Origin: Vineibacter terrae
Lineage (GTDB): Bacteria; Pseudomonadota; Alphaproteobacteria; Reyranellales; Reyranellaceae
DNA: 64,000 bases
Assembly: GCF_008039615.1 (NCBI RefSeq)
Contig: NZ_VDUZ01000039.1
Location: 29,995-93,994, forward strand
Direction: 5' to 3'
Shown here: positions 35,580-43,253 of the stretch, one piece after another
Position numbering within the stretch: the first letter of the stretch is position 1
How the letters are laid out: the number at the start of each line of letters is the position of its first letter
Notes under the pieces: model-generated
The model's database searches: none
What the model saw: only the letters and a program-made list of their open reading frames with translations
What the model was told of the DNA's origin: nothing
Position numbers and translations under genes: made by a program

Positions 35580-36728
35580 ATGTCGAGTGCGGACGAGATC
35601 AGCGCGCGGCTGCAGTCGATCCTGGATACTGTGCCCGACGCGATCATCGTGATCGGCGAGGACGGACGCGTCGAGTCCTTCAGCGCCGCGGCCGAGCGCA
35701 TGTTCGGCTACGCTGCCGCGGACGTGATCGGCTGCAACGTCAGCATGTTGATGCCGGCGCCATACCGCGAGGAGCACGACGGCTACTTGCAGCGCTATCT
35801 GCGCACGGGCGAGAAGCGGATCATCGGCATCGGCCGGGTCGTCTCCGGCCTGCGCCGGGACGGCACGACGTTCCCCCTTCAGCTGTCGGTCGGTGAAGCC
35901 GGCTTCAAGGGGGGCCGTCTGTTCATCGGCTTCATCCGCGACCTCACCGAGCGTCAGGCGACCGAGCGCCGGATGGAGGAGCTGCAGACCGAGCTGGCGC
36001 ATGTCTCGCGCCTGAGCGAGATGGGGCAGATGGGCTCGACCCTGGCCCACGAGCTCAACCAGCCGCTGACGGCCATTCTCGCCTATCTGGGCGCGGCAGA
36101 GCAGCTGCTGCAGGCCGACGCGCGGCACGAAAAGGCCCGCTCGATGATCGAGAAGGCAGCCAACCAGGCCAAGCGCGCGGGCACCATCATCCATCAGCTG
36201 CGGGCGTTTCTCGGCAAGGGCCAGAGCTCACGCCGCGCCGAGTCCGTCAACAAGATCGCGGAAGAGGCCAGCGCCCTGGCGTTGATCGGCGCCAAGCAGC
36301 TCGAGATCCAGTCCCGTCTCGAGCTCGATCCGGCAGCGCCCGTCGCCCTTGTCGACCGGGTGCAGATCCAGCAGGTCATCGTCAACCTGATCCGCAACAG
36401 CATCGAGGCGATGGAGCAATGCACGACGCGCGAGCTCGTCGTCCGCACCGTCGCCGGCGGCGACGTCGTGACCATCACCGTGTCCGATACCGGGCCCGGC
36501 GTGGAGCCCGATATCGCCCGCAAGCTGTTCCAGCCATTCGTGAGCACGAAGGCTGAAGGCATGGGAATCGGCCTGTCGATCTGCCGCTCCATCGTGCGTT
36601 CGCATGGCGGTGAGATCGAGGCGCACCCGAACGCGAGCGACAGGGGCATGACGTTCTCGTTCACGCTGCCCAGGGAGACGGACGGGCAGGCGGCACTCTC
36701 CCGATCGGCGGCCATGCCGGCTCAATAG
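35580..36728 (+). CDS. FixL-like soluble sensor histidine kinase lacking the heme-ligand histidine
   Basis: A protein of 382 residues from the ATG at 35580. One PAS domain (about 8-125) is followed by HisKA with H157 in [15 protein letters not shown] and an HATPase domain ([30 protein letters not shown]). The PAS sequence follows FixL closely (…[17 protein letters not shown]…, [32 protein letters not shown]). At the position of the proximal heme histidine, which precedes I-I-G-x-G-R in FixL, this protein has R80. Heme binding is therefore doubtful and the signal may be other than oxygen. The 3' end overlaps the convergent usp gene by 7 bp. Confidence 0.85.
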   Translation: MSSADEISARLQSILDTVPDAIIVIGEDGRVESFSAAAERMFGYAAADVIGCNVSMLMPAPYREEHDGYLQRYLRTGEKRIIGIGRVVSGLRRDGTTFPLQLSVGEAGFKGGRLFIGFIRDLTERQATERRMEELQTELAHVSRLSEMGQMGSTLAHELNQPLTAILAYLGAAEQLLQADARHEKARSMIEKAANQAKRAGTIIHQLRAFLGKGQSSRRAESVNKIAEEASALALIGAKQLEIQSRLELDPAAPVALVDRVQIQQVIVNLIRNSIEAMEQCTTRELVVRTVAGGDVVTITVSDTGPGVEPDIARKLFQPFVSTKAEGMGIGLSICRSIVRSHGGEIEAHPNASDRGMTFSFTLPRETDGQAALSRSAAMPAQ

Positions 36729-37531
36729 GACAGCAGGGTCGGGACGGCCATCGAGCGCAGCACGGTGCGGGTGGCGCCGCCGAATGCCCATTCGCGCAGG
36801 CGGCTGTGGCCATATGCGCCCATCACGACCAGGTCGACGCCGTGGTCCGACGCGGCGCCGAGGATGGCTTGACCGGGATCCCGGCGGTTCAGCGGCGCGC
36901 GTTGGATTTCGACGGATATGCCGTCGGCCGCCAGGTGGGACGCGGCGTCTTCGGCCGAAGTGCCGGCGCTTGTCTCGTCATCGGCCGTGAACAGGATGAC
37001 CCGCTCGGCCTGCCGCAGGAACGGCCGGGCATCGTGCGCGGCGCGAGCCGCCTCGCGGCTGCCGTTCCAGGCCAGCAGGACACGCCGGCCACACGATGCG
37101 AAGGGACCGCCGCGCGGCACGCAAAGGACCGGCTTGCCTGCGGCCAGCGTCACCGGCGCCACCAGGGGCGATGCCGCGTCGTCGCTGTCCTGGCTGAGGA
37201 CGAGCATGTCGGCTGCTGCGGCCTGTTGCGCCAGCACGGTGTCGGGACGGCCTTCGATGGCACGCCACGCCAAGCCGATTCCAGCGCGCGCCGCGCGGTC
37301 CGCCAGCCGGGCGCCGATGCGCGCCGCGCGCAGCCGCTCCGCCCGGATTTGCCGGCTTACGACGTCGGCGGGCGCATGCTGGGCGTAGAGGAAGGCGGCG
37401 GAGCGCCCCTGCAAGGCGAAAATGACCAGCAATTTGGCATGGTGCCGGCGCGCCACATCCGTGGCCAGCGACATCCGGACTGGCATCTGGCTGTCGGCGT
37501 CGCCGTGCACCAGCAGCGTTCGCAGAGGCAT
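36722..37531 (-). CDS. Tandem universal stress protein (UspA x2)
   Basis: A protein of 269 residues from the ATG at 37531. The first domain begins [20 protein letters not shown]. The second begins [20 protein letters not shown] and ends [22 protein letters not shown], the nucleotide-binding loop. It resembles the usp gene at 33354 in order and motifs and is probably an old paralogue. A box TTGATGCGGGTCAA lies 63 bp upstream of its start. The 3' end overlaps the FixL-like gene on the other strand. Confidence 0.9.
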   Translation of the reverse strand: MPLRTLLVHGDADSQMPVRMSLATDVARRHHAKLLVIFALQGRSAAFLYAQHAPADVVSRQIRAERLRAARIGARLADRAARAGIGLAWRAIEGRPDTVLAQQAAAADMLVLSQDSDDAASPLVAPVTLAAGKPVLCVPRGGPFASCGRRVLLAWNGSREAARAAHDARPFLRQAERVILFTADDETSAGTSAEDAASHLAADGISVEIQRAPLNRRDPGQAILGAASDHGVDLVVMGAYGHSRLREWAFGGATRTVLRSMAVPTLLSY

Positions 37532-37587
37532 GGCTTGATCCCGTCGGTGTATCGGCGGCATCCTGGACGACGCTGGTTGGTCGCACC

Positions 37588-37601
37588 TTGATGCGGGTCA
37601 A
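37588..37601. promoter_or_regulatory. FNR/FixK-type box for usp gene 36722-37531
   Basis: TTGATGCGGGTCAA matches TTGA-N6-TCAA exactly. Its centre is 63 bp from the minus-strand start, placing a class II activator site near -41.5 if transcription starts about 22 bp before the ATG. Confidence 0.72.
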
Positions 37602-37627
37602 ATTTCTGCCCGTGCTGCCGAGGCGGT

Positions 37628-37641
37628 GTGATCCACATCAA
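37628..37641. promoter_or_regulatory. FNR/FixK-type box for usp gene 37709-38569
   Basis: GTGATCCACATCAA matches TTGAT-N4-ATCAA at 9 of 10 fixed positions. Its centre is 74 bp from the plus-strand start. Together with the site at 37588 it gives each divergent usp gene its own box. Confidence 0.68.
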
Positions 37642-37708
37642 GGAGACGGCGAGGCTCTCGACCGATTATTCGGGACGCCTGCCGAGCAGGGTTGAGGGGG
37701 ATTGAGCC

Positions 37709-38569
37709 ATGACATATCGTGTCGTTCTCGTGCCCGTGCTGGGTGATCCGGCTGACACCGCAGCCCTCGCGATCACCGGCACCCTTGTCGGACAGATGCG
37801 CTCCCACATTGTCGGGCTGCACGTTCGCAGTCCGATCAGCATGGCCGTCTCCGGCGGCATGTTCGAAGGTGCGTACATGTCGCCGGACATCCTGACCTCC
37901 TTGGAGGATGCCCGGCAGACGGTCGCCGCCGCGGCGCGGGACAGCTTCCGTCGCTGGCAAGAGGCGTCGGGCATCGAGATGGCCGCGGCGCCCGGCGGAT
38001 CGGCGACGCTGTCGGCAGAGTGGAACGAGGTGGAGGCCGCCGTCTCCACGGAGATCGGCAGCCGTGGGCGAACCACCGACCTGGTTGTGCTGGCCCGGTC
38101 CAGCCGGGAGTACTCGGCGCCCACGGATGACGCCCTGCACGGGGCGCTGTTCTATACCGGACGGCCCGTCCTGCTCGTCTCCGGGGCACCGCCGGCAGAC
38201 CTGTTCGGCACGGCCGTGGTCGCCTGGAACGACAGCCGTGAAGCGGCCCATGCGCTTGCCGCAGCCTGGTCGCTGCTGGGGCGGGCAAAGCGCATCGTGA
38301 TCTTCATCAGCGGCGAGGACGATGCGTTGCGGCGCTCGGCGGATCGCCTTGTCACCCATCTGGCCTGGCGCGGCTACGCGGCCGCGACCGTCGTGTCGGA
38401 TGCATCCCAGGATGCCGGCGTGGGCCTGCTGGCAGTCGCCAATCGCGAAGGCGCCGGATTGATCGTCATGGGTGCCTACTCGCATAGCCGCTTGAGGCAT
38501 CTCGTTTTCGGCGGCGTGACCAGCCACATCTTCAAGAACACGACGATACCCGTCCTGATGGCCCACTGA
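37709..38569 (+). CDS. Tandem universal stress protein (UspA x2)
   Basis: A protein of 286 residues. The first domain begins MTYRVVLVPVLGDPADTAAL and the second begins GTAVVAWNDSREAAHALAAA; the nucleotide loop reads MGAYSHSRLRHLVFGGVTSHIF. It is more divergent than the other two usp proteins of the region. The gene precedes the acetoacetyl-CoA reductase gene on the same strand but has its own FNR/FixK-type box. Confidence 0.9.
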   Translation: MTYRVVLVPVLGDPADTAALAITGTLVGQMRSHIVGLHVRSPISMAVSGGMFEGAYMSPDILTSLEDARQTVAAAARDSFRRWQEASGIEMAAAPGGSATLSAEWNEVEAAVSTEIGSRGRTTDLVVLARSSREYSAPTDDALHGALFYTGRPVLLVSGAPPADLFGTAVVAWNDSREAAHALAAAWSLLGRAKRIVIFISGEDDALRRSADRLVTHLAWRGYAAATVVSDASQDAGVGLLAVANREGAGLIVMGAYSHSRLRHLVFGGVTSHIFKNTTIPVLMAH

Positions 38570-38576
38570 GCGCTCG

Positions 38577-38590
38577 TTGCGACAGATCAA
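38577..38590. promoter_or_regulatory. FNR/FixK-type box upstream of phbB
   Basis: TTGCGACAGATCAA matches TTGA-N6-TCAA at 7 of 8 positions. Its centre is 61 bp from the phbB start. Confidence 0.58.
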
Positions 38591-38644
38591 GGCGGCGACC
38601 AACGCGTCGACCTAGCGTGGCCTCCCAACATGAAGGGATCAGCC

Positions 38645-39370
38645 ATGGCACGGGTAGCGCTCGTCACCGGTGGCACGCGCGGCATCGGCGCAGCCATCTC
38701 CAGGAGCCTCAAGCAGGCGGGATACGTGGTCGCCGCGACCTACGCCAGCAACGACGCGGCGGCCCGGGCGTTCAAGGACGAGACGGGAATCGCCGTCTAC
38801 AGATGGGACGTCGCGGATTACGATGCCTGCGTGGCGGGCCTCCGGCAGGTCGAGGCGGATCTCGGCCCTGTCGAGATCCTGGTGAACAATGCCGGCATCA
38901 CCCGCGATACGATGTTCCACAAGATGACACCGCAGCAGTGGAAGGCGGTCATCGACGTCAATCTGGGCTCGCTGTTCAACATGTGCCGGCCGGTGATCGA
39001 AGGCATGCGTGCGCGCGGCTTCGGTCGCATCATCAACATCTCGTCGATCAACGGCCAGAAAGGCCAGATCGGCCAGGTGAACTACTCGGCCGCCAAGGCC
39101 GGGGATATCGGCTTCACCAAGGCCCTCGCCCAGGAGAACGCCCGCAAGGGCATCACGGTCAATGCCGTGTGTCCGGGCTACATCGCCACGGACATGGTCA
39201 AGGCAGTGCCCAAGGAAGTGCTGGAAACGGCCATCCTGCCGCAGATTCCGGTGGGCCATCTTGGCGATCCCATGGAGATCGCGCGTTGCGTCGTCTTCCT
39301 GGCGTCCGACGACTCGCGATTCATCACCGGCTCGACGTTGACGGCGAACGGCGGTCAGTACGTCGTCTGA
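38645..39370 (+). CDS. phbB: Acetoacetyl-CoA reductase (polyhydroxybutyrate synthesis)
   Basis: A short-chain dehydrogenase of 241 residues from the ATG at 38645, after AAGGGA. It has the NADPH-binding TGGTRGIG, NNAG, and the catalytic S134, Y147 and K151 in ISSINGQKGQIGQVNYSAAK. The ISSINGQ, GFTKALAQENA and CPGYIATDMV phrases are characteristic of PhaB/PhbB. It reduces acetoacetyl-CoA to (R)-3-hydroxybutyryl-CoA. The polymerase and thiolase genes are not here, but a phasin-like gene follows convergently. Association with an FNR-type box suggests PHB synthesis as an electron sink at low oxygen. Confidence 0.93.
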   Translation: MARVALVTGGTRGIGAAISRSLKQAGYVVAATYASNDAAARAFKDETGIAVYRWDVADYDACVAGLRQVEADLGPVEILVNNAGITRDTMFHKMTPQQWKAVIDVNLGSLFNMCRPVIEGMRARGFGRIINISSINGQKGQIGQVNYSAAKAGDIGFTKALAQENARKGITVNAVCPGYIATDMVKAVPKEVLETAILPQIPVGHLGDPMEIARCVVFLASDDSRFITGSTLTANGGQYVV

Positions 39371-39384
39371 CCGCCGCCCGCGCC

Positions 39385-39672
39385 TTACGCTGCCTTGCGC
39401 AGGATCGCCTGTTGGGCGTCCGCCATCAGCCTGGTGGCGGACGCCGTGTAGTCGTTCACCGCTGCCTGCGCAAAGGTCGACTGGACATCGACCGCGGCGG
39501 TGACCGACCGGCACTGCGTCAGCGACGACAGGAAATCGGCCTGGGCCTGCAGGCGCTGCGCCGCGAAACGGAGGCTGCTGGCCGCCATCGTCATCGGCAT
39601 GTCGATCACCATGGCTTTCCACACTGCCTGTGGCGCGGTGATGTCGAACGGGATCGAAAACGTGCTTTTCAT
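39385..39672 (-). CDS. Phasin-like granule-associated protein
   Basis: A helical protein of 95 residues without Cys clusters or membrane helices: MKSTFSIPFDITAPQAVWKAM, then repeated amphipathic segments (LRFAAQRLQAQADFLSSLTQC…). Length and pattern match short alphaproteobacterial phasins that coat PHB granules. It is convergent with phbB, which supports the assignment. A box TTGATCCAGGTCAT lies 57 bp upstream of its start. Confidence 0.75.
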   Translation of the reverse strand: MKSTFSIPFDITAPQAVWKAMVIDMPMTMAASSLRFAAQRLQAQADFLSSLTQCRSVTAAVDVQSTFAQAAVNDYTASATRLMADAQQAILRKAA

Positions 39673-39722
39673 CGGTCGGCTCCTTTCTCTGGCAATCGAA
39701 GCAGGTTCATGCCTGGATCGCC

Positions 39723-39736
39723 TTGATCCAGGTCAT
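39723..39736. promoter_or_regulatory. FNR/FixK-type box upstream of the phasin gene
   Basis: TTGATCCAGGTCAT matches TTGA-N6-TCAA at 7 of 8 positions. Its centre is 57 bp from the phasin start on the minus strand. Confidence 0.62.
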
Positions 39737-39739
39737 TTT

Positions 39740-39760
39740 CCGCGGCTGCCGCAGCCGCGG
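39740..39760. repeat. GC-rich hairpin downstream of the 39792-40151 gene
   Basis: CCGCGGCTGC at 39740-39749 and GCAGCCGCGG at 39751-39760 form a perfect 10-bp inverted repeat around one base. It is downstream of the minus-strand gene ending at 39792 and next to the phasin promoter. There is no T run, so simple intrinsic termination is not assured. Confidence 0.6.
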
Positions 39761-39791
39761 GGGCGCGTTGGCGCGCCGCTGCTTGCGCGGG

Positions 39792-40151
39792 TCACGTGAC
39801 GCTGGCGATCCTGAATGTGATGGTATTGCCGTCATGTTCCCGCACGGTGACGTATTCACCGGGGCGCAGCGCATGGGCCTCCAGGCGGAAAAGCGGCTCA
39901 TCGTCGTCCTCGCCCGGCGCGTACGAGAAGGCCCAGGTGCCGTGGCGGGTGTGATGCAGCAGGCCGGTCCTGTCGTCCTCGTCCCGCCAGAAGCGGCGGA
40001 CGGTGCAGGCCTTGCGGTCGCGGCGGAACGCGGCGACGTCGATGCGGCCGCCGATATCCATCGGCATCCTGATCTCGTAGCCGCAGGCGGGGTCGCCGTC
40101 CGGATATCCCGGGTTGCGTGCCATTTCCAGGCGGACTGTTCTCATGGTCAT
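39792..40151 (-). CDS. Conserved small protein of unknown function
   Basis: A protein of 119 residues from the ATG at 40151, after GAGGT. It has beta-rich sequence: MTMRTVRLEMARNPGYPDGD, YEIRMPMDIGGRIDVAAFR, then TVRRFWRDEDDRTGLLHH and EYVTVREHDGNTITFRI. I recall similar uncharacterised alphaproteobacterial proteins with the ARNPGFP, GHID and VRRFW pattern, but no function. It begins 9 bp after the acetyltransferase-like gene stop and probably forms an operon with it, under the divergent box at 40688. Confidence 0.72.
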   Translation of the reverse strand: MTMRTVRLEMARNPGYPDGDPACGYEIRMPMDIGGRIDVAAFRRDRKACTVRRFWRDEDDRTGLLHHTRHGTWAFSYAPGEDDDEPLFRLEAHALRPGEYVTVREHDGNTITFRIASVT

Positions 40152-40159
40152 GGGACACC

Positions 40160-40630
40160 TCAATGCTGGGGGCGGAGGGCAGGGCCGGCGGGATCGATCT
40201 CCTTGCAGAGGTCAAGGCCCATCCAGCTGTAGCCGAGCCCTTCCCACCGCGCGGTCTCGCCAACGGCGGCGACGCTGGCGCCGTCAACCCGGATGCGCGC
40301 GAAGCCGTGGTCTCGCGCGACGCCTTCGACTACTTTCAGCAGAGACGCCAGCGGATCGGCGGTGCCGCGCCAGCCGACATTGGCGACGATCCGCACATCA
40401 AGCGCGGCGCCACCACCATCACACGGGTCCATCTGGTAGCCGCAGACGGCGTAGATGTAGCCCGCGTTGGTCTCGGCCGTCAGGATGCCGCCGGCCCCTT
40501 CCTCGGCCAGCAGGGTGCGTGCTTCGGCCAGCCAGGTGTCCATTGTCCAGTCCGGATAGCGCAGATGGACCAGCGGCCAGGCTTCTGCCAATCGGCAATC
40601 CGGCAGGGCCCGGATTCGCCACTCCGTCAT
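40160..40630 (-). CDS. GNAT-like acetyltransferase
   Basis: A protein of 156 residues. It starts MTEWRIRALPDCRLAEAWPL, contains a central GGILTAETNAGYIYAVCGYQ strand, a VRIVANVGWRG-x-ADPLASLL region and a C-terminal GFARIRVDGA. Length and strand order fit the GNAT fold, although the acetyl-CoA loop (R/Q-x-x-G-x-A/G) is weak. Substrate unknown. It is divergent from the FNR-type gene and the box at 40688 lies 64 bp from its start, so both may share one operator. Confidence 0.6.
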   Translation of the reverse strand: MTEWRIRALPDCRLAEAWPLVHLRYPDWTMDTWLAEARTLLAEEGAGGILTAETNAGYIYAVCGYQMDPCDGGGAALDVRIVANVGWRGTADPLASLLKVVEGVARDHGFARIRVDGASVAAVGETARWEGLGYSWMGLDLCKEIDPAGPALRPQH

Positions 40631-40687
40631 GGTTCGTCACCTCCATTCACGAACGATCATTTATGTCGCCGCGTGTCGATGGATGCC

Positions 40688-40701
40688 CTGATCTAGGTCA
40701 A
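40688..40701. promoter_or_regulatory. FNR/FixK-type box between acetyltransferase-like and fnr-type genes
   Basis: CTGATCTAGGTCAA matches TTGA-N6-TCAA at 7 of 8 positions. Its centre is 64-65 bp from both divergent starts (40630 and 40760). Autoregulation of the FNR-type gene is plausible. Confidence 0.62.
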
Positions 40702-40759
40702 GGCAGGGTGCAGCCCGATTCCGGATGTTCGGCTGGTCTTCAGACGCAGCGGAGCAGTC

Positions 40760-41521
40760 ATGTCGATCCTTCGCACTCCACCGGTCGCGGGCACCGCCGA
40801 CCCGTCAGGCCTGCCGGCGAACCGCGTGGCGGCCGGTGCGCTTCCATGCAACACCTGCGCCGCACGGCAGTTCTCGATCTGCGCGCCGGTGAGCGATGCC
40901 GACCTGCCGCACTTCTTCGCAATGTCGGTCAAGCTGCGCTTCGAGCCGCGCCGCTACCTGTTCGACGAAGGCGATGCGCCGCGCTACGTCTTCAGCATCG
41001 CCAGCGGCACCGTATGCCTGTCCAAGGCCTTGTCGGACGGTCGCCGGCAGATCACCGGCTTTCTGTTCGCGGGGGATTTCATCGGCCTGGCGCATGGCGA
41101 GACCTGCGCCTACACGGCCGAAGCGCTGACGCCGGTGGAAGTGTGCCGCTTTCCGCGTGACCGGTTCGAGCGCTACATGACCGAGCATCCGCATGTCGAG
41201 CGCCGCCTGCTGCAGATCGCGTCGACCGAGCTGGCCGCGGCCCAGGACCAGATGCTGCTCCTGGGGCGCAAGACGGCGACGGAACGTGTCGCGAGCTTCC
41301 TCATCCGGCTGTCGGACCGTGCGGTGGCGCATGGCCGGTCGGGAAACCCGGTCTGCCTGCCGATGACCCGTGCCGAGATCGGCGACTATCTCGGCCTGAC
41401 GCTCGAGACGGTAAGCCGCACGATGACCCAGCTGCGCAAGCGCGGCGCCATCGATCTGGACAACACCAGCGTCGTGCGCCTGACCTCCGAGGAGACCCTG
41501 CGGCGCCTGGCCGGTGTCTGA
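40760..41521 (+). CDS. FNR-type oxygen-responsive transcriptional regulator
   Basis: A Crp/Fnr family protein of 253 residues. The N-terminal cysteines C30-x2-C33-x7-C41, with C116 in GETCAYTAEA, match the four ligands of the oxygen-labile iron-sulfur cluster of FnrN/FixK/Anr-type proteins. A cyclic-nucleotide-like beta roll spans about 50-160, and the C-terminal helix-turn-helix (about 195-245) reads TRAEIGDYLGLTLETVSRTM, with the E-x-x-S-R DNA contacts that recognise TTGAT half-sites. It should activate genes under low oxygen. Seven such boxes in the surrounding 10 kb, including one at its own promoter, make it the prime candidate regulator. Confidence 0.92.
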   Translation: MSILRTPPVAGTADPSGLPANRVAAGALPCNTCAARQFSICAPVSDADLPHFFAMSVKLRFEPRRYLFDEGDAPRYVFSIASGTVCLSKALSDGRRQITGFLFAGDFIGLAHGETCAYTAEALTPVEVCRFPRDRFERYMTEHPHVERRLLQIASTELAAAQDQMLLLGRKTATERVASFLIRLSDRAVAHGRSGNPVCLPMTRAEIGDYLGLTLETVSRTMTQLRKRGAIDLDNTSVVRLTSEETLRRLAGV

Positions 41522-41530
41522 GCCGCGATC

Positions 41531-42283
41531 ATGCACGACCACGCGAGCGCTTCCGGCGCAGTCGGACTGATGGCGCTGCTGCCGCCGGATTTCGCATCGG
41601 CATCGCTCTACCTGGCGCTTTTTGTCACCGGCCTTCTTGCCGGCGCCACGCATTGCACGGCGATGTGCGGTCCCTTCGTCCTTGTGCGCGCGGCCCGCGC
41701 CGGCGCAGGGCTGCCGGTCGAGGCGCTGGGCCCATGGCTGCGCCTGCGCGCCGGCGCATTGCCCGCCTACCATGCCGGCCGTGCCTTGACCTATGGCGCG
41801 TTCGGTGCCGTTGCGGGCGCCTTCGGCGGTGGCTTTGCGGCTGTCATTGGCTTGGCGTGGGTGCGCTACGTCGCCATCGGCCTCGCGATCGCGCTGCTGC
41901 TTGTGCCCGTCGTCGGACGCGTTTCGGCCGTTGTGTCGACCGCGGCGCCACCGCAATGGTGGCAGGACGCGGTTGCGCGCATCGCCGGCAGTGTCGCGCG
42001 CGCACCGGGCATGCTGGGCGACGTGGCCTTGGGCGCGGCGCTCGGCTTCCTGCCGTGCGGCATGATCTACACGGCCCTGGCCGCGTCCGCCGGCTCAGGC
42101 AGCGCCGGGGCGGGTGCGCTGTCGATGATGGCCTTCGTGGCCGGGACATGGCTGCCGCTGGCGGTGCTGGGCGCGCTTGGCACAACGGCCGGCCGTCGAC
42201 TGCGGGTGCTGCTGCGCCGCTGGGCGGTGCCGCTTGCCGTGGTCAACCTGCTTGCCCTGGGCGCCTGGTTCGCGCACGCGTAG
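41531..42283 (+). CDS. Sulfite exporter TauE/SafE-like membrane protein in the cbb3 locus
   Basis: A polytopic membrane protein of 250 residues with six or seven helices. The GLLAGATHCTAMCGPFVL motif and the later GFLPCGMIYTAL motif are typical of the UreH/TauE subset that commonly neighbours cytochrome cbb3 assembly genes. The paired cysteines in the membrane and the His-rich start (MHDHASASG) suggest metal, perhaps copper, transport or handling. It follows the FNR-type gene by 9 bp and is probably co-transcribed. Confidence 0.82.
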   Translation: MHDHASASGAVGLMALLPPDFASASLYLALFVTGLLAGATHCTAMCGPFVLVRAARAGAGLPVEALGPWLRLRAGALPAYHAGRALTYGAFGAVAGAFGGGFAAVIGLAWVRYVAIGLAIALLLVPVVGRVSAVVSTAAPPQWWQDAVARIAGSVARAPGMLGDVALGAALGFLPCGMIYTALAASAGSGSAGAGALSMMAFVAGTWLPLAVLGALGTTAGRRLRVLLRRWAVPLAVVNLLALGAWFAHA

Positions 42284-42292
42284 CGGCTGCGG

Positions 42293-43081
42293 TCATGGCG
42301 GCGCGGCGATGGCATCGCGGTATGCATGCCACGTCGCATGCGCGATGACTGGTGCGATCACCGCCAGGCCGACGAACAGCGTGGCGATCCCCGCTGCCGT
42401 GAAGCCCACGATCAGGATGCCCCAGAACAGCATTGCGCGCCGGTTGCGCCTGACGGCCTGGACGCTCGCCAGGATCGCCTCGATCACCGACACGTCGCGG
42501 TCGACCAGCATCGGGAGGGAAACCGCAGATATGCAGAAGGCGATCAGCGCGAACAGCCCGCCGATCAGGCCGCCGATGACGAGCAGCGCCAGCCCTGGCG
42601 ATGTGCCCAGAAGCTCCGGCAGCGAGGTCACCGAGCGATGCCCGCTGTGGAAGAACAACGGATAGAGCAGCAGGGCGACGCGGATCCAGGCGAGATGCAG
42701 CAACAGCAGGACGGCGCCCATCAGGGCAAGCTGCCCCGGCGCCCGCCATGCCATCAGCGCGGTGCCCAGGCGCGGCCGCTCGCCCAGCTCCAGGCGCCGG
42801 CTGGTGTCGTACAGGCCGGCCACGAGCAGCGGTGCGACGATGAAGAAGCCGCCGGTGAATGGCAGCAGCAGATGGATTTCGCCGGCGACCGCGAGCGCCA
42901 GGGTCAGCGCCCAGCTGCAGGCGACCAGGCCGAAGCCGTAGAACAGGCCGATCTCGGGTGCGCGCGTGAAGTCGCGCCAACCTCTCTCCAGCCAGGTCCA
43001 CGGCCGGTCCAGCGGCAGCGAGCCGTCGCCGGGCAGGATCGGTGGCTCCTCGTTCCGCTCGGCGTCGTAGGCGCATGTCAT
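42293..43081 (-). CDS. DUF2189 family integral membrane protein
   Basis: A protein of 262 residues from the ATG at 43081. The soluble start (MTCAYDAERNEEPPIL…) is followed by RPWTWLERGWRDFTRAPEIGLFYG and six membrane helices. This is the DUF2189 pattern, often found next to cbb3 oxidase genes, with unknown function. It is divergent from ccoN; the perfect FNR-type box at 43181 lies 106 bp from its start. Convergent with the TauE-like gene, 9 bp apart. Confidence 0.82.
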   Translation of the reverse strand: MTCAYDAERNEEPPILPGDGSLPLDRPWTWLERGWRDFTRAPEIGLFYGFGLVACSWALTLALAVAGEIHLLLPFTGGFFIVAPLLVAGLYDTSRRLELGERPRLGTALMAWRAPGQLALMGAVLLLLHLAWIRVALLLYPLFFHSGHRSVTSLPELLGTSPGLALLVIGGLIGGLFALIAFCISAVSLPMLVDRDVSVIEAILASVQAVRRNRRAMLFWGILIVGFTAAGIATLFVGLAVIAPVIAHATWHAYRDAIAAPP

Positions 43082-43180
43082 CGAAGGGCTCCGGCTGCGG
43101 GCCAGTGGCGGTGTCAGCCGCTGCGTGCGCGCTGGCTGCGGCTGGCTGTCGCAGTGTCGCGCTGCGGCCGGGCCTTCGCC

Positions 43181-43194
43181 TTGATCGAGATCAA
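43181..43194. promoter_or_regulatory. Perfect FNR/FixK box upstream of ccoN
   Basis: TTGATCGAGATCAA is an exact match to TTGAT-N4-ATCAA. Its centre is 66 bp from the ccoN start, consistent with class II activation of the whole cco operon. Confidence 0.88.
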
Positions 43195-43253
43195 GGGGCG
43201 GCGTCACGGGCCGCGCTAACAGGACGCCTCGTCATGCATGACGTGGGGAGATC

